Shown here one piece after another: positions 57,568 through 64,000 of a DNA stretch of 64,000 nucleotides. Under the pieces are notes generated by a model that was not told the origin of the DNA, ran no database searches, and was given only the letters and a program-made list of their open reading frames with translations. Position 1 is the first letter of the stretch. The number at the start of each line of letters is the position of its first letter. This DNA comes from Schistosoma haematobium (taxonomy: Eukaryota > Platyhelminthes > Trematoda > Strigeidida > Schistosomatidae). The DNA lies in NCBI RefSeq assembly GCF_000699445.3, contig NC_067196.1, forward strand, positions 33,004,616 to 33,068,615, in the 5' to 3' direction. A program made the translations under genes and the position numbers.

Positions 57568-58745
57568 AGTATTTCATTAAAATATCATATTAGAGTATTT
57601 TCCAACATCGAAGATTTATATATTATTGTGCACGTATTCTTCTCTTATTCGGACCATAGTAACATAGTCTTAATAACAAAGATATTTTTCACTAGTCTAG
57701 GTAATCATAATTGTTTAACTAGAATTCATGTTAGACATAAGACTTTTAGTTATTAGTGAACTATAAAAATATTTGAATTCACACTCAAGTTACTAACTAT
57801 ATGTATGGATAACATGAATACCTTAGTTAGACTTGAATAAATGTCTGTCGGTATACTAAAAATTATTGAGATTATGGTAACTAACAAATAGTGAATGATA
57901 CGATATCACTTTTTTTCTGTACAAAGTAATATATTAATAAATATAACCCAATCAGTTAATGAATTAGCAAAATATTACCAGGTGCGCAAACAAGAAATAT
58001 ATATGAAACCAAATCAATATAGTATTAATGGTAACGACTTCCTACTTTTTATTAATTCATTAATGAATTACATTATAAATATATTCACTAATCTTGATTA
58101 CTTTTTAAAGGGAGAATAGTGGAGAAATAAGGATAAGTTTTATGGTAAAAACATATACATACATACGCCTATGTAGACAACATATAACATCAATACATCC
58201 ATACACCAAAAAAAGGAAACAATAGTCTAACAGAGTTTCAATATACACACAAACATAATGTATAGTCAAGAGAGAATGAGCAGAAAACGACTATATCATT
58301 TTATTTAGTCTTTCCATTCCATGTATGTATATATATATATATGCCCATGTATTGGTGAAAACGAGAATTTTCTCTAGAAGTATTGTTAACCTAATAACGT
58401 CTATTATGAATTATTTATTTGTATTCAATAGAAAATTGAGTAGAAAAGGAGTAGAGAATGAAATGAAAGCGAAAATGTGAAACTAATAATAATGTTTTTA
58501 TTATGTTTATATTTGTATATGAGCTTAGGTTTATTCTTCAATCCATTTCATTTTCATATATGATTGTATGTATAAACAATAGAATGTATATTTTAGTTAT
58601 TTGGATTAACTTAAAATTATTAATTAAATTTATTAATTGATTTGAACAGAAATCTATGAAAAGATATTTTTAGTGAATTAAAATATGAGGACAGAATAAT
58701 TTGTTTTATTAAAAATAAGTTTAACTAATTACGATTGTTTATTAA
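57568..58745. other. Gene-free AT-rich stretch
   Basis: Short TA tract near 58326. No coding signal. Confidence 0.45.
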
Positions 58746-58747
58746 AT

Positions 58748-59060
58748 GAATTCATGAAATGACTAAAGCTAGATTATCATGGAAAACCTGGAAACCATGT
58801 AAAACTGTCTCATCTTAGTATGGGATTTCTCAGCGTTGGGCATCCACGATCCCGCCCCGCGGGATTTGAACCTAGGACCTGTCGGTCTGGTTCACGAACG
58901 CCTAACTTCTAAACTACTGAACCAACAGCTAACGGTGTTAATGTGTATCTTCAGTCAATTTATGAAATTGAGCCATTGTCCACCATTGTCTTCAGTGAGT
59001 TACTGACTCACAACAGATACGAATAAATACCACTAGTTACTGCTTCTCATTAGAACTCTA
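58748..59060 (-). mobile_element. Degenerate full-length hammerhead SINE, minus strand
   Basis: Box-B-like ggttcaaatcccg (as gggatttgaacct on the plus strand) and a head ending near 59060 at tctcattagaactct. Ribozyme core CTGAGAA with a damaged stem I. Confidence 0.75.
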
Positions 59061-59189
59061 AGGAGGTTTCCCATACTAGGACGAAATGATCGTCCAATGC
59101 TTCCAAGTTTCCTATGGTGGTCTAGCTTTATCGACTCATGAATTCAACTATTAAATTATTACAATCTCCACAAAACCCCCTCTCTGATA
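59061..59189 (+). mobile_element. Hammerhead SINE 3' half, inverted partner
   Basis: Starts inside the ribozyme (aaggaggtttcccatactag), keeps gtccaatgcttcc and the tail to ccacaaaaccccctctctga. With the previous entry it forms another inverted pair. Confidence 0.75.
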
Positions 59190-59460
59190 ATAATCATTGT
59201 TTATTTATTTATTTAACATTTAACAAATAAAATAGCAATTAAATACTTTATGTTATTTTCATAAAATAATTTCATAAATGATTGATAACAGCGCTCGTTT
59301 CCATATGAATATTAAGAAAGATTTTTATTTCTTAACTAATAAGAAACATTTTTATGTTTTTATTTTTCCCATTGTTTTCATTAAAAGCTATTGGTAAATT
59401 TGCATTCTGAAAGAATTACTAACTGGTTACAATTTTCCAGTATATTTGAATTGTTTTGTA

Positions 59461-59520
59461 AGCAATGATGGATAGTGGCTAGCAGTGGAATCCAGGACTC
59501 GCGTTTCCTCCTATTTGACT
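59461..59520 (-). mobile_element. Smalpha 3' fragment
   Basis: gatggatagtggctagcagt, ggaatccaggac and a following gcgtttcctcctatttgact are the reverse complement of the Smalpha ribozyme end, truncated before the core. Confidence 0.75.
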
Positions 59521-60057
59521 GATCAATTGCAGTCTTAAACCTCAATGGGAAGATACAAGCCAAACAATACCAAGTGTATTTGAATTGTGTTTAATAATAG
59601 CATTCAAGGATAAGTTAGCGGTTACCTAAGTTTGGTTTATAAGTGGACAACAAGTTGATTTTTACAGCTATTGATAGTGAATTCGAGTCTAAGTTTAAAC
59701 AATACGAAGCACGTTCAGCTGACATATTCGAAGTATGATTCAACGGAGATCTTGAATTTTTGTTTTGGCTACAACAAAAATATACTGATAACAAGAAGCA
59801 TGCCATAAATAAAAGGTAGTCAGAATTTCTTGTCCTTTGTTTTCCATTACAGGTCGTATTTATTTGAATGAACATCGAAAGCAAATAATATCCTGAAATC
59901 TGCATAGATCATATTTGTAAAACGTTCTTGGTACCGGCTGATCTGACTCCAGCTTGGATGAACGTATCAATATGCTATGAATATAAATCCTCCATTAAAT
60001 TCGTGTATTACTTAGTTTAACCCCGTTTGTATGACGGCGGTAATAGTAAACTAAGTA
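59521..60057. other. Gene-free stretch
   Basis: The open frame 59615-59905 (minus) has no domain. Nothing recognised. Confidence 0.45.
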
Positions 60058-60380
60058 CCGATAGAGTTGGTGGAATTTATTTTAGGCATTGGTTTATGCA
60101 GACGGAGATTCATAATAAGAAGCGGAAAAGCGAAGACGAAAGATCGAAACAAAACGAATCGGAAAATGCATGTGAGCCAACTAGATTTAACTAAGCATGA
60201 CTCGATATTCATAGTCAAAAAAATTAGGTGATGAGTAGGGTAAGGGATTAACACACACACGCATATAAAATCAGTCAAGTTTAATAAGCAAATAATTGAC
60301 AATATCAAAATTTGAATCAAGGAGAATAAATAAACTGGTCCTTCTAGAAGCTAAAATAACTTTTGTGGGCTTGACATTGT
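60058..60380 (-). repeat. Unclassified dispersed repeat, family A, copy 3
   Basis: Reverse-complement relative of 50571-50870 and 25545-25690. A CT-rich middle on the minus strand is shared with the 50.7 kb copy. Confidence 0.6.
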
Positions 60381-60678
60381 ACCAGACACTACAAAATCTT
60401 AGTAATTGACATGATCAAATTTCTTGTAACCAAATTACTAGTATAAATATTAAGAAACAAAGTGTTTTTTTATTTTCACCAAACTCATATTACTTTATTA
60501 TATAATCTCAAAGATGATATTGACAATATCTATTCTATAATAATTGTATGGCTAATAAATTTATTTATAACATTAAAGAATCATAGTAAATAAACTTCAA
60601 GGACTAGTGATAATGGATTTATAAGATCCTATTATTTTATCAAATTAAAGCAAGTAAATTGTTAATCATAGATTGAAG

Positions 60679-61123
60679 AACATGAAGTTCAACGAAGGGA
60701 TCTGTTCGCAACGAATTTATTATCGAACTGTACAATCGCATATATATGAAAAAGTTTTTTATTGATGTACTAGTTCCGTGAAGTGTGAACACGAAACTAG
60801 TACGGAACTAGTACTTTAACAATGGTCTAGTTGGTTAAGCGCCTGGCACGAGACTGATGGGTCCTGGGTTCAAATCCCGCGAGGCAGTGTCGTGGATGCG
60901 CACTGCTGGGGGTCCCATACTGGGACGAAACGGCCGTCCAGTGCATTTAGGTTTTCCATGGTGGTCTAGCTTTAATTGATTCATGATCTCAACTGTTGAA
61001 ATTACTACAATCTCCACAAAACCCCTTCTGATACTAATTAACAAAAAAAGTTTATATATATACGATTGTACAGCTTGATAATAAATTCGTTGAAAAGAGA
61101 TCCCTTCGTTGAACTTCATGTTT
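60679..61123. mobile_element. Fold-back element interrupted by a hammerhead SINE
   Basis: The outer arms 60679-60762 and 61040-61123 are reverse complements at roughly 90 percent by eye (aacatgaagttcaacgaagg against ccttcgttgaacttcatgtt). An inner perfect 13-bp inverted repeat (gtactagttccgt / acggaactagtac) lies at 60767-60779 and 60802-60814. The SINE at 60820-61037 sits between the inner repeat and the right arm. Confidence 0.85.
60820..61037 (+). mobile_element. Hammerhead SINE inside a fold-back element
   Basis: tRNA-like segment (aatggtctagttggttaagc, gggttcaaatcccg), a ribozyme segment at 60899-60944 with perfect stem I but core CTGGGGG (both core adenines changed), and a complete tail to ccacaaaaccccttctgata. 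Confidence 0.85.
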
Positions 61124-61547
61124 TTAATTTTTAATGTTTAAATGGGAATAATCTTTAAATCACGGGTTTATTTATGCATACATTGCAAATAGACAATGTA
61201 CAATTGTATAAAACTGTTTTATTGACTTATTTTGTAGTGCAGATAACCTTATAAACATACTTGTGAATTACGTTTTCTGCAATCATTCAATTAACAATTT
61301 ACTGTAAATTTGTATTAACCGTTTAAGGAAATTTCTCATAAACTTTACACCTTTAAATATTATCATTGTTTAACTTTTACAGAAAACCATCAGAAACATG
61401 AACTATCTATTTGACTTTAACCAAAATCAATGTAAACAAATTAACAAAGAAGTTTACTATCAGTAGAGGAAATATGGGATCTGACATGAAAATTATTTTG
61501 TGTATTTATCTTGCTACTAGTTTAAATCAAGAAATGTTTTTAGGTAT

Positions 61548-61815
61548 TTCAGCGTTAAAAACGTGAAAGCATTAAACTGCCATTTCGTTCCATTATGGGA
61601 GTCCACAACAGTGCGCATTCATGACCTAGCGACTAGGAATCGAATTCAGTAGTTTCAGGCTTGCGCTTGAGCGCTCAAATTCAAGATCATTGAGCCGTAA
61701 TCCAACGACGTTTATGTTTAATTTCAGTCAATTCACTATATTACCCAACCCACTACTGCATACGGTTTAAAACTCTCGCATCCAACATGAATATAACTCC
61801 ACTGGTCACTGAAAA
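61548..61815 (-). mobile_element. Degenerate hammerhead SINE, minus strand
   Basis: Box-B-like gattcgattcctag and ribozyme remains (ctgccatttcgttccattat). Old copy. Confidence 0.65.
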
Positions 61816-62588
61816 ACACAAATCCATTGAAAGTTAGGGCTTTAAGCGAATTCTCCTATGAAAATTACACTCTTACATGTTACACTTATTCATTAAATGA
61901 ACAGAAAAATGACCGATATTACTGGACATACCACAGTAATTCAACAGTGAAAACTATGTAGCTAACTTTTACGACTGGTTATTTTTCCATAATATATCAT
62001 ATCTTCAATTTATAAAAGGGACTGATTGTTTTGAGTCTTTACTCCTACATAACTATTTGAATGTTTTACTCCCCTATAAAACTGGACGTTCTGCCTTTAT
62101 AAATCTGAATACTACAATATATGAAACTATTTTTAACATGATTTTATAGATTTAAAATGATCATTGTATAGTAAACATCATCCTGCTCGAATCCTTGTTA
62201 AATTTCGCCATTGAATTACAAAGTAATCTCTATATATAAACTTAACACAAATGATCATATTTTTTAATACAAACTTCTTAGATCAGTGGAAGATGATTGT
62301 TCTTTATTAAATTGCCTCGCATCACATCAATAAACGTTACTGAATTCACATTGACTATATATTTCTTACAAGTTTAGTTACGGTCATTTGTGAAGTGTAT
62401 AAAAATATACATTTTCCTAGTCAAGCGGATTATATAGTCAAACTTAATTATAAAACATTAATAATGAATACACAATGGTTAATTAAATTTATGCTTTGTT
62501 AGTTATTAAAGGGGTGATATTTAATCAAATTCCACTAATCAATGATAAAATTTCATGGTTATTCTTAATTTAAATTAATGGTTTAAGT
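61816..62588. other. Gene-free AT-rich stretch
   Basis: Nothing recognised. Confidence 0.45.
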
Positions 62589-62591
62589 CAA

Positions 62592-62833
62592 CTGTTGTTG
62601 GGACTTCTAAGAAGTGCGCATTCACGACTCCGCCCCGCGAGATTCGAACCCAGGAAATATCAGTCTCGCGCGCGAGTGCTTAACCACTAGACCACTGAAC
62701 CGGCCGGCATCCAACGGTGTTAATGTCTAACTTCAACTAATCCACAATATTAAGCATATGTTGAATAGTGTCAGAAGGCTTTTTGTGGATATTAAAATAA
62801 TTTTAACAGGTGAGATCATGAGTCAATTGAATC
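62592..62833 (-). mobile_element. Hammerhead SINE with upstream tail junction, minus strand
   Basis: On the minus strand a family tail (62833-62768) is followed by part of the head, the tRNA-like segment (box-B-like gggttcgaatctcg) and the start of the ribozyme, where it is truncated. The head has a deletion, but the tail-to-head order is the same as at 19.9 and 33.4 kb. Confidence 0.72.
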
Positions 62834-62839
62834 TCTAAT

Positions 62840-63260
62840 ATTCTCTAGTTGTCAGTATTTTTTAAAACAATTTTGTTGATATAGTGAATTATGTTAACAC
62901 AGGTAAACGCAAACTGATAGGATTTACACCATAGATAAGTAATTTACATTTACTATTAATTATTTATCACCAAATGGTTGAATGATTTTCAATCATCACT
63001 AAATAGTATAATAATTTCTAAATAAAAAGTTTAAATAACGAAATAAGGAACTGAACCCTTTAACATATTGTGATGAATTAAAAATTCATGTTTATATGAT
63101 TATTCGGTTTATTTCTGGATTTGATAATGATACTTATGGATAAGTGATGGTTGTTTACAAAATCTCATTTATTCACGAAATGTCTCAATTAATGAACATT
63201 GATACACAGAATAACTGATCAGTAAAATTGAGTTGTTTCATATTAGTTAAACTGTACATT
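62840..63260. other. Gene-free AT-rich stretch
   Basis: Nothing recognised. Confidence 0.45.
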
Positions 63261-63261
63261 A

Positions 63262-63520
63262 CTTGTTTACTTACCTACTCCTGTTACTCGTCGTAGAGGA
63301 GTATAGGCCGTCAACCAGCATTCTACAACCCACTCTGTCCTGGGCTTTCCTTTCCAGATCTATCCAATTGTTATTCATTCTTCTCATGTCTATCTCCATT
63401 TCTCGAAGTAATGTGTTCATTGGTTTTCCTCTTCTCTTTTAGTCTTGAGGATTCCAAGTGAGGGCTTGTCTTCTGACATAGTTGGGTGCTTTCCTCAATA
63501 TATGTCCTATCCACTTCCAG
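63262..63520 (-). pseudogene. SR2-like RTE retrotransposon 3' end, second subfamily
   Basis: The minus strand reads [20 protein letters not shown], a stop, then [13 protein letters not shown] and a [13 protein letters not shown] end. The wording matches the short insert at 3.3 kb better than the copies at 51.8 and 56.1 kb, so two SR2-like subfamilies are present. Confidence 0.82.
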
Positions 63521-64000
63521 AATTCAATCAAAACTTTAATGTTTGTTCAATATAGATTTTGTAATTAGTCTGAGAAATTAAATTTTAACTATCAGAATTA
63601 ATTATTCAATTAGTTCTAGAAAACAGTTTCTTGTACAAAAATATGTTCAGTTTATTAAAATAAAGGATCGGTAAAATTCAATCCTTGGAAATTGGAAACA
63701 TTTCTATTCTAATCGGTTTATAGTTTCTTGGATAAAACAAAACTTTGCACATTAGTAGTAATTGTATAATTTTAGATTGTTATTATTGGATACTATACAA
63801 GGGTTTTATTATCTAATGGCCTAGTTTTACAACTGTATAACTTCAATAATAAATTAACATGATAAATTATGGTGTACAATGTTATTTAGTATGTCAGACA
63901 AACATGAAAACGTTATGGTTTATTGAAAAGGATCCAAAATTCATGTTACGTAATGATTAATGTAAAACTATGTTTTTGAACATTAGAACATATTAAGTAA
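63521..64000. other. Gene-free AT-rich stretch to the window end
   Basis: Nothing recognised. Confidence 0.45.

Noticed and set aside
57385..57756. A 123-codon open frame on the plus strand
   Set aside because: It runs through a dispersed repeat, has no domain, and its composition is that of AT-rich non-coding DNA.

Overview
The window looks like AT-rich nuclear DNA of a trematode, most likely a Schistosoma blood fluke. The clues are degenerate Smalpha-type repeats, fragments resembling the SR1, SR2 and SR3/Perere non-LTR retrotransposons, a Penelope-like element, and many copies of a tRNA-headed SINE that carries a hammerhead ribozyme. The species is inferred from repeat content I recognise; it was not tested by any search.

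Only one host gene can be supported: a Rap2-like small GTPase on the + strand, in three exons (5690-5826, 8399-8774, 12273-12320). It encodes 186 residues and ends in a C-V-V-L prenylation box. Its 2.6 kb and 3.5 kb introns contain repeats, including an inverted SINE pair and a short TIR element with a perfect 8-bp target duplication.

Layout: 1-492 is the end of a Ty3/gypsy-type integrase. 2.4-5.1 kb is a SINE fragment followed by a decayed CR1/SR1-like element, itself interrupted by a truncated SR2-like copy with a 15-bp target duplication. 5.7-12.3 kb is the Rap gene. 17.5-19.0 kb is a decayed SR3/Perere-3-like RTE element with a SINE in its 3' part. From 19 to 64 kb I see no convincing host exon. 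That part is AT-rich DNA with SINEs, palindromic fold-back elements, Penelope-like fragments, further SR2-like 3' ends (all on the minus strand), unclassified dispersed repeats and simple repeats.

The most interesting theme is self-cleaving RNA. At least three repeat classes here carry hammerhead sequences: the abundant tRNA-headed SINE (best copy 20203-20248), a separate family at 37086-37372 with a compensatory stem II change, and Smalpha copies. Several SINE loci begin and end in the same internal segment, with periods of about 408, 390 and 266 nt. That is what overlength copies of a circular or tandem ribozyme-processed RNA would leave, as in the elements called retrozymes. The Penelope-like fragments also carry a hammerhead-like core overlapping their last codons. 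All activity claims are inference from sequence.
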